In this document: one piece after another, positions 21,746 through 32,487 of the stretch
Layout: each line of letters starts with the position of its first letter
Position numbering within the stretch: position 1 is the first letter of the stretch
NCBI GenBank assembly: GCA_039090855.1
Contig: CM077016.1
Coordinates: forward strand, 53,679,936 to 53,743,935
Direction of reading: 5' to 3'
Length of the DNA: 64,000 nt
Source of the DNA: Macrothele yani
Taxonomy: Eukaryota > Arthropoda > Arachnida > Araneae > Macrothelidae
The notes under the pieces: model-generated
Told to the model about the DNA's origin: nothing
The model's input: the letters and a program-made list of their open reading frames with translations, nothing else
Databases searched by the model: none
Position numbers and translations under genes: made by a program

Positions 21746-22111
21746 GAAAACACAAAAGAAACGTTTTCCTACAAACCTTATCAACAGTTCTTGTTCTGAA
21801 ATAAAACGCAGTTCCTTGACATATTCAATATCAGACTTTGATGTCCAATACAGTAAAAAAATACACTGAGACAAGGAGAAACAGCATAAAGTGGCGAAAC
21901 ACTCGTCCAGTAGGAAAGCTGTATGCACATCCAATTGACTTGCGTACGTGGCAAAGCTTTGGACTTCCCGTCACTGGTTCACGAAGTGTTGGCATACCGA
22001 CCACGTATATCATTTTTGTATTCTGACGACGGAGCAGAAATCACATTTGAAATCCATGCAAATATACTTCGGACACAGCGACTCAGGTAGCTTTCCCTTT
22101 TTTTCGCATTT
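21746..22111. other. No recognised feature
   Basis: Spacer between inverted R1 copies B and C. No gene or repeat recognised. Its position could make it the interior of a larger element with R1 ends. Confidence 0.4.
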
Positions 22112-22330
22112 GGAGAGTCCCCTTCCATCTTCTGTTATGGAACAAAAACATTTGTGTACTATTTTTCCTCGCTGAACAAGTTTGTAATTGACTTTTTTGC
22201 CCTATCTGCAAAGGGGGACGCGATGCCCCCCCCCCTCAGGAGGGCGAGGGGATTCTTCGTAGTGTTATTGTGTGCGCCATAGGGTGTTTCCCATACAACT
22301 GCACAAGAAGTAAGTCGCTAACTGACATAG
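22112..22330 (+). repeat. R1 repeat, copy C (partial)
   Basis: Same orientation as copy A: CCCCTTCCATCTTCTGTTAT, GTTTGTAATTGACTTTTTTG, a C-run segment and ACTGCACAAGAAGTAAGTCG. It runs straight into the tandem repeat at 22313. Confidence 0.75.
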
Positions 22331-22567
22331 TTCCTGAGATATTGGCCTGATTTCGTGAGATATTGGCCTGATGAGATAGTCGCTAACTGACATAGTTCGT
22401 GAGATATTGGCCTGATGAGATAGTCGCTAACTGACATAGTTCCTGAGATATTGGCCTGATTTCGTGAGATATTGGCCTGATGAGATAGTCGCTAACTGAC
22501 ATAGTTCGTGAGATATTGGCCTGATGAGATAGTCGCTAACTGACATAGTTCCTGAGATATTGGCCTG
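22313..22567 (+). repeat. Short tandem repeat with a 109-bp higher-order period
   Basis: Units begin GTCGCTAACTGACATAGTTC and alternate 65 and 44 bp; the longer form carries an extra TTTCGTGAGATATTGGCCTGA. The 65+44 pair is repeated twice plus a partial unit. It derives from the end of R1 and abuts T9. Confidence 0.85.
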
Positions 22568-23780
22568 ATGAGAGCAATTGAATTAGAGACAGCTGGCGTT
22601 ATGCAAATGTGGCGCTGTGGGCGGTCCTGTAAACGGAAACGACATGACGTATGGAGCGATCCGACAATGTAAGGAGTGATGCGACGGGAATCAGTTAAGA
22701 GTCGGACGCAGTATGGGTAAGACGAAGGATCTAAACGTATTTGATCGTGGGAAAATTGGCGGGGCCCGACGAATGGGTCACTCCATCATGGAAGTCGTGC
22801 AGTCACTGGGATTTTCCCGAGCCACTGTGTCACGGGTGCACCGTGAGCACATCGAATCTGGTGAAACCATCCCTGCAAGGGCCAACTGCCGTGGACAACA
22901 GCGTGTGGATGAGCGGGGTCATCGTCGGCTAGCTCGCATTGTAACAGCGGATAGATGGACCACAGTGCAAGAAATCACTTGGCAATTTAACGCTGGCGCA
23001 CAAAAACGTGTAAGCAGCCACACCATCCAGAACCATCTCCTCGCAATGGGGTACAGAAGCCATCGTCCCACGAGGGTACCGCTGCTGACCGCACATCACA
23101 GGGTGCAAAGATTAGCATGGGCGTGGGAACATCGCCGCTGGACCCTAGACATGTGGGAAAATGTTGCCTGGACTGATGAGTGGAGATTCACGTTGGTACA
23201 TGCGGATGGCAGGATACGAGTACGGCGCAAACCACGTGAAGCGATGGATCCTTCTTGCCAGCAGGGTACTCTTCAAGCTGGTGGGGTTGGCATTCTCGTC
23301 TGGGGACTGTTTACGTGGACTAAAATGGGACCCCTGGTACGTGTGGCATCGTCCCTCACAGGTCAACGTTCCCGGGATATCCTGGACGACCATTTGTTCC
23401 CGTTTGTGCGTCTTCAACATCCCACTGGGGACCTCATCCTGCAACAGACAATGCACCGTGCCATCGCTCCCGAATTGTATCCAAATGGTTGGATGAACAC
23501 TCCACCGACGACCTAGCTTCCTTGACCAGCTAGGTCACCCGGCCTCAATCCCATCGAGCACATCTGGGATGCCATCGAGAGAGATGTTCGAGGCTCTGAC
23601 CCCCTCCATCAAATCTTCGTGAACTGTGGGAGCTTGTTCAGGGGTCGTGGATCCGTATGGCTTCCCAACGCTTCGGTGTCTTGTAGAGTCCATGCCGAGA
23701 CGAATCACCGCCGTCGTCAGGGCGAAAGGTGGTGCTACACGTTACTAGACAGGTATCTCTAATTCAATTGCTCTTCAGTG
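22564..23780 (+). mobile_element. Tc1-like transposon T9
   Basis: Inverted ends AGAGCAATTGAATTAGAGA (22571) and TCTCTAATTCAATTGCTCT (about 23755), the right one followed by TCAGTG-TA. The left outermost bases merge with the tandem repeat, so the left TA is not visible. Confidence 0.85.
22713..23748 (+). pseudogene. Tc1 transposase of T9, near-intact
   Basis: Open for 267 residues from MGKTKDLNVFDRGKIGGARR. Contains SLGFSRATVSRVHREHIESG (helix-turn-helix), NVAWTDEWRFTLVHADGRIR (first D; W replaces S after E) and GVGILVWGLFTWTKMGPLVR. One base is missing in the second D box (ILQQ-TMHRAI where QQDNAPCH is expected, near 23450), and the frame is lost. SPGLNPIEHIWDAIERDVRG (E) follows in another frame, ending near a TAG at 23746. 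Confidence 0.88.
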
Positions 23781-23782
23781 TA

Positions 23783-25200
23783 TATGTGTGTACATGTGTA
23801 AGGAGATCAAACACCCATTGCATTTCACTTCCTGTCCTGGATTTAACCAGAACTGGAGCACTCAGTTTGATTTCATATCTAAAGCTCGAGCATTCCTTGG
23901 ATTTCGCGTCCTGAGCTTCAGTTCCAAAAGGACTTATTCAGAGTTTAAACTCTAGTTGGACCCTTTTTGTTCAGAACTCGAGCAACCATTGAACTAAAGC
24001 TGGAGCACCTACTGAATATCTGGAAAGCCACCGCCTATGCGAGGGTCCATTATATAATTCTATTAAATTTTAATTGAAATTTTAACGCAGACTTAATTAT
24101 TGACATCTGATTTGAGTTTTAATTAATTGGGAACAGAAGATATCCTTTTGAGACTCCCTTTTCCACCTCTATGCACTTCTGCAAATAAATATGTAAACTC
24201 TTATTAACTGGTTGGATTCTTCCTTCGGGGTCGAGGATAATTTATGTACCGTTCAAAAGACGTTTTCCATCTCATTACTGTGTAACTCTCGGAAATTCTC
24301 CAAATAGTCATCCATTCTGCCGTCTGTATTTCATCAGTATTTTAGCCTGGACACTGTTCGACATGGGTTGGGGAACTTAATGAAGTAAATAAAGGAGGTC
24401 ATTAACCCGAAACAGCATTCTTTTTTTAAAAAATTGAATGAAGAGTTCTTATCTAATGCCGCGTGCACGAAAAATGACAGTTACCGTTTGTGTTATGTCT
24501 GCACGAGACGCGGGAAAGAGCAGATGAACTTGTGACGTAATCTAGCTTTTTTTTTTTTTGGCATCGAATCTGTTTCCGTCATCAAGAAGATTACTAATTC
24601 GAATGATTCTTTATGTCTCAAGCTCAATGAACCTCAAACGAAAAGTTCAACCCAGCTGAGATATGATAGACATAGCACAGGTGGTACTTTCCTCTTTTCG
24701 TGTACAGTTTCTAGATATGGTGTTCATCATGGCTCAAATATTTTCAGCACGTTTTCAAAAAAGTGATTGACGTAATAACTTGCTTATTTTCTCTTGTTTT
24801 TCGTTCTTATTTGAATTTCGTCTTACAAGAATGTTTCATATCGCGCGGGTCTCGCAAATTTGCCGTCGCTTTTATCAGATTTCTGTTTTGGCTTGTACGT
24901 TTTATGCTGAAGGCGCTGGTATTAGAAAATTTCATAACACTGTTGTTTGCGACGAGAATTTTTCACTTACGTCACAAGATTTTAAATGCCTAGTCGGTCT
25001 TTGAACGCTATTTAACTGTAAATATCACCGAATTTTAAATTTGCTTTCCAAACTTTGAGTTTGAAACTAATGCCAATCTTGAAATGCTTTCCTTTGGGAG
25101 GGGGCGGGGGGATTAATGACCACCGTGAGCCAGAGACGGATCCAGTCACAGCTTGGGAAAGGCGGTTGCTCTGGTATAAAAAATCGGATTGATGATGGAG
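23783..25200. other. No recognised feature
   Basis: Contains several GAGC-type words (ACTGGAGCACTC, AGCTCGAGCATT, AACTCGAGCAACC, AGCTGGAGCACC) between 23840 and 24015 that may be a decayed short repeat. A scrap near 25090-25130 (GGGGATTAATGACCACCGTGAGC) recalls a minus-strand SINE-A tail. No gene seen. Confidence 0.4.
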
Positions 25201-25211
25201 AGAGACTTTGG

Positions 25212-25212
<1 letters not shown>

Positions 25213-25251
<39 letters not shown>
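25213..25251 (+). repeat. (CA)n microsatellite
   Basis: About 19 CA dinucleotides, followed by GAGAGAGA. Confidence 0.97.
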
Positions 25252-25255
<4 letters not shown>

Positions 25256-25496
25256 AGAGAAAGCGGCTGCTCTTCCCATTCCTGGCACTCTACTGCTTAT
25301 TAAGAACTTTTTCCATCAAAAAAATTGTGCTAAATGTTTAAATCACACAGTGCGATAAACAACTGAAAACTCAGCATTATTTTCTTGAGAGGAAACGATC
25401 TCCGTGCTTTTAAAATATCATGTCGCGATAAAATACTTCAAAATAAATTTCAGCCCTCCTGTTTGGGCTGCTTAATTTAACAGTGGCATCGGGTCA

Positions 25497-25727
25497 TTAT
25501 GGGCATCCGGGGCTAAGCCCCGCATAAAATGGTAAAACCCAGCTCGGCTCAGTTCTGATTGAGCCGTTAGTTTGGAACGTAGGACTACGTACAATCGGTG
25601 TGTTGGATTTTTGTTTGGCGGCGGCTTCTCTCAGGCGTTCTCTATACTTTCTAGTTCGTTGGGCTGCAGTCTTTTTGGGCTTCTGTAACGTACCAGGAGA
25701 TGTGACGTACCTGCCAGAAGGACGCAC
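25497..25727 (-). other. Short basic reading frame, function unknown
   Basis: 76 codons on the minus strand with a basic segment KKTAAQRTRKYRERLREAA, predicted helical. It overlaps the leader of the SINE-B copy at 25687. It may be a chance frame or the remnant of a transposon protein. No domain is claimed. Confidence 0.25.
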
Positions 25728-25858
25728 ACGACATAAAGGCAGATAGGAATCAGAATAAAACGTCCGCGTAGCTCAACTGGTAGAGTGACTTATTCCGGAA
25801 TGAGGGGATCCGGGTTCGAGCCCCGGCGCGGATAAAAATGACGGAGAAATTCACATTC
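25687..25858 (+). repeat. SINE-B copy
   Basis: Leader GTAACGTACCAGGAGATGTG, GGACGCACACGACATAAAGG, then tRNA-like GTCCGCGTAGCTCAACTGGT with core ATTCCGGAAT at 25792-25801, box B GGGTTCGAGCCCC, and a GATAAAAATGACGGAGAAAT end shared with the next two copies. Confidence 0.85.
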
Positions 25859-26605
25859 CTCTTCACTTGCTCTTGCCTCTCGTTTTGAATTTCTGCACTT
25901 TTTCTTGCGTTCATTTTGCGAATCCCGCGGCATTGTCGAAAATTTTAGTTTAAACCACTGTGATATGTTCTTTATATATTTGAATAGATCTCGTCGAGAG
26001 CTTTCAAACGATACCACGCACTGTCGTTTTGCACTCACGCTGTCCAGATAAACCGCGATATTGTCAAAAGTGTTCACAAGAAAACAATTTGTAAAATGTT
26101 TAGTTCAAACCACTGCGAAATGTTCTTTGTATATTTGAATAGATCTCGACACCACGCACAGTCGTGTTAGACTGAGTCAAACGCGGCGGCACACCCAGAA
26201 ATATTTTCTTTTAATTTGAAAAATTCCGAAAGAAAATCTCTGAGTTAGTAGCCAGTCTCCAGATTTTCTGAATGCAAATGTGAGCCACTACAATAGCTCA
26301 GTAACTGGGTAACGCATTACAGCCTTCTATATCCGAACTAAATACCGCGTGGAGAGGCGACACCCGTCAACTCGTTGCCTTGACGAAGCTTCGGAGAACA
26401 GTAATTTATGAGTAGATGTGCGGTGAACTGCGCATGCGTACAACTGTCTTTTGGGCTGGTCGCCTTTCTGCTTAGCAGTCGCAATTTTGTTTCCTCGTTG
26501 TCGGACAGTGAGCGGCTGATTTTCACTTGTGGAGTTAAGCAAGCTATAAGGTTCGCTCGTGTAAGTAAAATGAACAAAGGGGCTTTTTTTTTTTTGGAAC
26601 AATCT

Positions 26606-26780
26606 GTAACTTACCAGGAGATGTGACGTACCTGCCAGAAGGACGCACACGACATAAAGGTAGATAGGAATCAGAATAAAACGTCCGCGTAGCTTAATTG
26701 GTAGAGCAACTTATTCCGGAATGAGTGGACCCGGGTTCGAATCCTGGCGCGGATAAAAATGACGGAGAAATTTACTTCGT
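26606..26780 (+). repeat. SINE-B copy
   Basis: Near-identical leader (CTTACCAGGAGATGTGACGT) and tRNA-like part with core ATTCCGGAAT at 26713-26722. The end GATAAAAATGACGGAGAAAT continues TTACTTCGTTATAA. Confidence 0.85.
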
Positions 26781-26920
26781 TATAATGGCGCCCAAACTTT
26801 CCGGATGACCCGACCGTTCAAAATCTCGCATTGGTGTGATGTTATTTCCACACCGCGAGATAGGAAAAATAAGAGCAGCACTTCGAAAAAAAAAAAAAAA
26901 AAAAATAAGGGGGAGATGAT

Positions 26921-27105
26921 GTAACGTACCAGGAGATGTGACGTACCTGCTAGAAGGACGCATACGACATAAAGGCAGATAGGAATCAGAATAAAACGTC
27001 CGCGTAGCTTAATTGGTAGAGCAACTTATTCCGGAATGAGTGGAACCGGGTTCGAATCCTGGCGCGGATAAAGATAACGGAGAAATTTACTTCGTTATAA
27101 ATCTT
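26921..27105 (+). repeat. SINE-B copy
   Basis: Third copy within 1.4 kb, core ATTCCGGAAT at 27028-27037 and the same TTACTTCGTTATAA end. Its leader is preceded by GGGGGAGATGATGTAACGTA. Confidence 0.85.
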
Positions 27106-27336
27106 TTAGTTTATTAAAGGATAAAGCAAAAAAAAAAAAAAAAAAAAAAAAAAACGCTGTTAAAGATTTGGACCCACATCTACCAAATATTTGCTTGGTG
27201 CAAAGAACACGAGAATCATTCTAGAAATTTTAATGTGAAGTTATAGCAAAATACCCTGATTAACTGGAAGCGAAAGCAGACATACTTTGTTTTGTTTCTA
27301 CTGGTTTTTTTTTCATGTTATACAGCACTGCATATA

Positions 27337-28542
27337 CACTATATTGACAAAAGTCACCAGACACCCTTTCAAAAGCAAATGAACAGATCAGCTGTGTTGT
27401 TAAGATGCACGGTACAGCTGCAAACGGTATAAAAACAAGCCTGCAGCTGACCGCGGTGATATCGTACTGTGAGATTGAGTGAAAATGACTTTGAGAAAGG
27501 AAAGATTGTTGGGTGTTGTATTAGTGGGTGGTCCATAAGAGAAACCAAGAGGCGTTTAAACATACCCAAGTCAACTGTTATAGATGTACTGAATAAGTGG
27601 AAGACACATGGCGTGCCTTAAGCAGCAAAACGTACCGGCAGAACAAAACAAAAACCGGTGATAGAGGACGTGGAAGCCTCAGGAGAGTCGTTACAGCTAA
27701 TCGACGCAGTACTGCAGAACACCTCAGTGTACAGGTGAGTAAAAATGCTGGAACCTCGGTATGTACACGTACCATTCGCAGAAAACTTTATTCCATGGGT
27801 TACCGTGGTCGTGCGGCTTCTCATAAGCCTTTCATATCCACTTGGAATGCTACTCGTCGTTTAGCATGGTGGAAAGAACATTTATCGTGGACCGTAGATC
27901 AGTGGAAACGGGTCCTATGGACTGATGAATCCAGATACACGATCCATCAGTCTGATGGCCGTGTGTGGGTATGGCGGCAGCCGGGGGAACTCTATTTGCC
28001 ACAATGTACTGTTCCTACGGCCAAGTTTGGAGCTGGCAGTGTACTCGTGTGGGGGTGTTTTTCGTGGTATGGTCCCGGCCCATTGGTTATCGTGTACAAA
28101 CCTGTCAACCAGCACGTCTACCTCGATATTCTGGACAATTATGTACTACCAACTCTGTGGCAATATTATGGAACCGAGCCTTGTTGGTACCAGCAGGATA
28201 ATGTACCCAGCCATAAGGCAAGGAGTGTTACGGCGAGGTTTGACAATAATTCCGTATCGTGTGTGGACTGGCGAGCACAGAGCCCTGATCTTAATCCCAT
28301 AGAGCACCTATGGGATGAATTAGAGTGCCGCATAAGAAGTTTGGAACCAAGGCCTACTACTAGGCAACAGTTAGCGGTAGAATATTATGTACTGAATGGA
28401 AGCGCATACCTATCGCTCTGTTCCAAAACCTTGTCGAAAGCATGTCTCGAAGGTTCAGTGCATGCATTAAGGCCAAAGGTGGACAATAAATGCTATGTTG
28501 TGTTTCTCTTCTAGGTTTCCGGTGATTTTTGTCAATACAGTG
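27337..28542 (+). mobile_element. Tc1-like transposon T10
   Basis: TIRs CACTATATTGACAAAAGTCA and the right inverse ending TTTTTGTCAATACAGTG; TA at 27335-27336 and 28543-28544. Same family as T12. Confidence 0.93.
27485..28514 (+). pseudogene. Tc1 transposase of T10 (DD34E), near-intact
   Basis: Compared with T12, 17 bases are missing just after the ATG, which shifts the start. In the proper frame it reads FEKGKIVGCCISGWSIRETK, then [24 protein letters not shown]. From about 27630 one open frame carries [40 protein letters not shown] and [20 protein letters not shown]. The first D, second D and E are all present, the last two separated by 34 residues. The natural stop is deleted, so the frame reads on to 28514. 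Confidence 0.9.
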
Positions 28543-28544
28543 TA

Positions 28545-29430
28545 TGTATGAGAAATAAATCTTACAAGTTACTTCTCGCACACTTCACTTGTGTGAAACG
28601 ATAGGGGTGTCTAAATTTATTTTCCAATTATTAGGTTGCCTGGGGTCTGAAAGCGAAGCGCTGTGTGGAACGCTCTCCCACCCTCTCCCTGTCTGCACTC
28701 TAGGGAGGAATTATTATTAAAGCAGGCTAGACTTACGTTAGCATCACTTGCGACGAATGTGACTTCTCTCTAGACTTGATTTAAAACCACCTTTTCTTTA
28801 TCAATCTTTCTTGATCCCTACCGCAGACAAAATAAACGAAATCAGCAGATGTGTCACAAATAAAAAGAAAAAGTATATCACGAGACGTTATTGGAGAGAT
28901 TTTTACATTATACGTTGTGGTATTGGCTAATCAATGGGGAAGGCGGTTCCAGGGGTCGTCTATCACGGTAAGCCATCAGTGCCAATAGCACATGACTTCG
29001 CTGATGACTATTTCATATTTCTCCTCGCAAATTTTGCCGCAAGGTGTCACTTGCAGTCGACACTTCTATCCGGAAAATGCGGGCTTCCTTTGGACGATTG
29101 ATGTTGGTGGGCGGAATGATGCACAACGATGTCGGCATCAAGAGTATTATGTTGCTTAGGAATTCTGCATTAACGGAAAACTGTCAGAAGGCTTCATCTC
29201 CTAATCGCGTAAACTTGTTTAATAATGAATAGCTATTTGTTTATCGTATAATTATTGGCATAATGCCTTAAGATGATGTAAAATCTATGAGAAAGTAACG
29301 ATATTTCATTTCCACGTTGGTGATGTCTCTCGGAGTTTCACTTTTTTAAATTGTTATTCAGATTTTTATTGCACAGCAAAACATATGTAGACTAGAATCC
29401 ATTATCCGGTCGATGACTCCGAAGGGAAAA
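28545..29430. other. No recognised feature
   Basis: Unique-looking sequence with no convincing coding or repeat signal. Open frames are short and without domains. Confidence 0.4.
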
Positions 29431-29439
29431 CGATGGAAA

Positions 29440-29605
29440 GCTAACAGTTGTGAAAACACAAATTTGTCCTTGACGGTGATCGAAACCGCGCGGTCTTACT
29501 CCGGAGTAAGTTGCTCTCCCAACTGAGTTACACGGACAGAATGAATCGCTGCATACCTGTCGTCTTGACACGTGCTTTACCTCTGTAATACGTCACATTA
29601 TCTCC
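29440..29605 (-). repeat. SINE-B copy
   Basis: Complement reads leader AATGTGACGTATTACAGAGG, ACACGTGTCAAGACGACAGG-like, tRNA-like part GTCCGTGTAACTCAGTTGGG with core ACTCCGGAGT at 29498-29507, and TTGTGTTTTCACAA. Confidence 0.78.
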
Positions 29606-29853
29606 CTCTTTTTTTTTCTTTTCTTTCTTTCTTTTTGAAGCGGACAAGCCGCCCCGGTGGCCGAGGACGCCGCTATCCTGCAGCGGCTCCTAGACCCCCA
29701 CTGTGATACTGTCGCTGCTTTTTTTTTCATTTTTAAAACAGATTGACTTTTTTAAGCGTATCTAGATTTTAGCACTTTCATCATTCTCATTCTTCACTTT
29801 TACCGATTTAGCCAGATTTTAATCATCATTATACCATGTTTTTAATACTGTTT

Positions 29854-30072
29854 TTTTTTTTTTTGATTGGAGGTTTAACGACCACCATGAGCAACTCAAT
29901 GGGCTATAAGCAGTCGCCCGTCCCTAATTTAGGGTCACTGGTTCCAGGGAAAGGAGAGAGCCAGTGCCGTAAGACAAACACAACATCCATGCCTCACCGG
30001 GATTCGAACCCGGACCCCTTACGGACGAATGATCAGAGGCCATCGCTTAGACCACTGCGCCACCGGGGCGGC
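29854..30072 (-). repeat. SINE-A copy 8
   Basis: Full length, with a 13-bp duplication TTTAATACTGTTT at 29841-29853 and 30073-30085. Confidence 0.95.
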
Positions 30073-30140
30073 TTTAATACTGTTTGTTTGTCTTGTGTCT
30101 GGCGCTCTTTGGCCCTTGCAGCATAAAAATCAACCAACCA

Positions 30141-30361
30141 CAACAGCCCTGGTGGCACAGTGGTCTAAGCGATGGCCTCTGATCATTCGTCCGAACGGGG
30201 TCCGGGTTTGAATCTCGGTGAGGCATGGATGTTGTGTTTGTCTTACGGTACTGGCTCTCTCCCTTTCCTGGAACCAGTGGCCCAAAATTCGCGACGGGCA
30301 TCTGCGTATACCCCATTGAGTAGCTCACGGTGGTCGTTAAACCTCCAATAATAAAAAAAAT
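30141..30361 (+). repeat. SINE-A copy 9
   Basis: Older copy: box B is GGGTTTGAATCTC and the body is CAAAATTCGCGACGGGCATC. It lies 68 bp from copy 8, in the opposite orientation. Confidence 0.9.
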
Positions 30362-30455
30362 TGAGAATTTCGACTTGAAATTTGGTACACACATTCTTAA
30401 GACCTGAGATAATAAAATAACGTAAAAAAATCGATTTGTTTTTCACAAAAAGAAA

Positions 30456-30690
30456 TGAGAATCCCCATTAACCAAATTGAACAGCTATGGGATAAGGTTG
30501 AGAGAGCCATTCATGGCAGAGACCCTGCTCCAGCGAACATTCAGCAATTGTCGAATGCTATCGTATCGCTTGGCAGAAGATATCTGTAGAGCGATATCAA
30601 CACCTCGAGGAATCCATGCCACATCTCATAGAGGCTGTTTGGAAGGTCAAGAACGGTCCAGCACGTAAGTAGGTACATAGGTTTTCCTAA
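30456..30690 (+). pseudogene. Tc1 transposase C-terminal fragment T11
   Basis: Reads NPINQIEQLWDKVERAIHGR (catalytic E box) and then ANIQQLSNAIVSLGRRYL-stop. Only the last third of a transposase remains, cut at the SINE-A side. Confidence 0.65.
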
Positions 30691-30950
30691 TCATTTGCTA
30701 TTTTAGTGTGGGTTACAAATTTCTGATGCACTGGCGATTTGTGACTTCACTGTATTGACAAAAATCACCGGGCACCACGTCAAAAGCAAATGAACGGATC
30801 CGCTGCATTGCTAAGATGCGCGGTACAGCTGCAAAGGGTATAAAAACAAGTCTGCAGCTGACCGCGATCATATCGCACTGCGAGGTTGAGTGAAAATGTC
30901 GCAGCGGGAGAGAACTGACTTTGAGAAAGGAAAGATTGTTGGGTGTTATA

Positions 30951-32487
30951 CACTGGCGTGCAAAAATTAAGGACGAGACGATTTTTTGAATGTAACGTCA
31001 TGCAGAACTGCTCCACATCGACTCAAATCATTCCATAAGATCCCCAAGATGTAAGAATATGGGACAAAGGAGCAAAACCGTCCAAACAAGGAATCCAAAA
31101 GATACAAAGGCACTTTATTGAAAAGGTAGGTTCGAGCACAACTGGACAGAAGATATAACCGTCCATGTGACAGGCGGCTGCCAAGAAAAATCCAGTCTTT
31201 AGTAGGGGATATGATCACCCCTGACTGCGTTGCAGGATTTATAACCTCTCTCCATGCTCAGGACGAGGTTGCCAAGGAGATGTTGAGGCATCGCGGCCCA
31301 TTCCTCTTGTAGCGTCAATCGCAGCTGCGGAATCGTTGCTGGCGGCTGGTGACGTGCTGCCAAGCGTCTCACGAGAAGGTCCACACGTGTTCGATTGAAT
31401 TTAGGTTCGGGGACCTTGCGGGCCAATCCATGCGGTGAATATCTTTGCTCTACAACAGCTCTGCGACAGCCACTGTATGATGAGGTGTAGCGTTGTCGTC
31501 CATGAAGAGGAGCTCAGGACCCACAGCACCTCTAAACAGACGCACGTGAGGCAGGAGAACCTCGGTACAATAGTGGACACCAGTGACTGAACCTCCTTGG
31601 AAGATGTAGAGGTCAGTACGGCTACCAAGCATGATACCGCCCCAAACGAGAACTCCGCCACCTCCAGGCCGGTCCCTTTCGATGATGTTGGAGGTGGGAT
31701 TGCGTGTTCTCTGCTCTCTCCAGATGTGTATACCTCCAGAATCGCTCGTCAGACTAAATCGGCTCTCATCCGTAAAGAGAACTCGACCCCATCGCTGATG
31801 TGTCCAGTTCTTGTGTTCCTGGCACCACAGAAACCGCCGTCTCCGATGAACAGGCGTTAAAGGCACACACTGTACTGGTCGTCGTGCAAATAGACCACCT
31901 TTGTGCAACCTCCTGGCCGCGGTAAAACGCAATAACGGACGTCCAGTTGTATGTTGCATGCGCCTTGCGATTTCTCCCGCTGTCTGCCGTCTGTCTTTTC
32001 TCGCCTGTAGGAAACACACTGGTCGTCCGCCGCCGTGGTTGCTCGTGGACGACCACTGCTAAACTCTCGGACAGCTGTTCCTGTCGTTTGAAATGCTCTC
32101 CAAGCTCGTGAAACGATGCTGTGAGCGCTCCCGAACTCTTTGGCCACACTTCGACCTTCTTCCAACATCCCAATGACGCGACCTCGGGCAAAGTCATCCA
32201 GATGTCGTCTATTGGATTGCCCGTTGGCCATATCACACGGTGGCAGCAACTCGACGTCGTTCGAACCGATTTACACCGTGCAATAGCTTTCACCGAATTG
32301 CTGAGGGCACACCGCCCGTGTGCTTTATACTCTTCCGACACCCTCCTACGTCATGCTGCATATATGCGCATGCCCTACCGTACCGGACCCTAGTCTATTT
32401 CCTGAGTGTTCTTTCGGTCCGTTCTGCCTGCTCGTTCCGCTGTTATGCTAATTTCTTCTCTTCGTCCTTAATTTTTGCACACCAGTG
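30951..32487 (-). mobile_element. Tc1-like transposon T13, inside T12
   Basis: TIRs GTGCAAAAATTAAGGACGAG and TTCGTCCTTAATTTTTGCAC with CACTGGC/CCAGTG ends; TA at 30949-30950 and 32488-32489. Inverted relative to its sister T3. Confidence 0.94.
31199..32231 (-). pseudogene. Tc1 transposase of T13, broken
   Basis: Starts MANGQSNRRHLDDFARGRVI. It then continues through RRQTAGEIARRMQHTTGRPL, VLFTDESRFSLTSDSGGIHI (first D), GGVLVWGGIMLGSRTDLYIF and LLFMDDNATPHHTVAVAELL (second D). A frame change precedes the C-terminal part, ending RGDHIPY-stop. The central 190 residues form one open frame, so it is better preserved than T3. Confidence 0.9.

Noticed and set aside
24763..25004. Hydrophobic plus-strand frames
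   Set aside because: Short, AT-rich, no conserved motif, and two overlapping frames look equally open.
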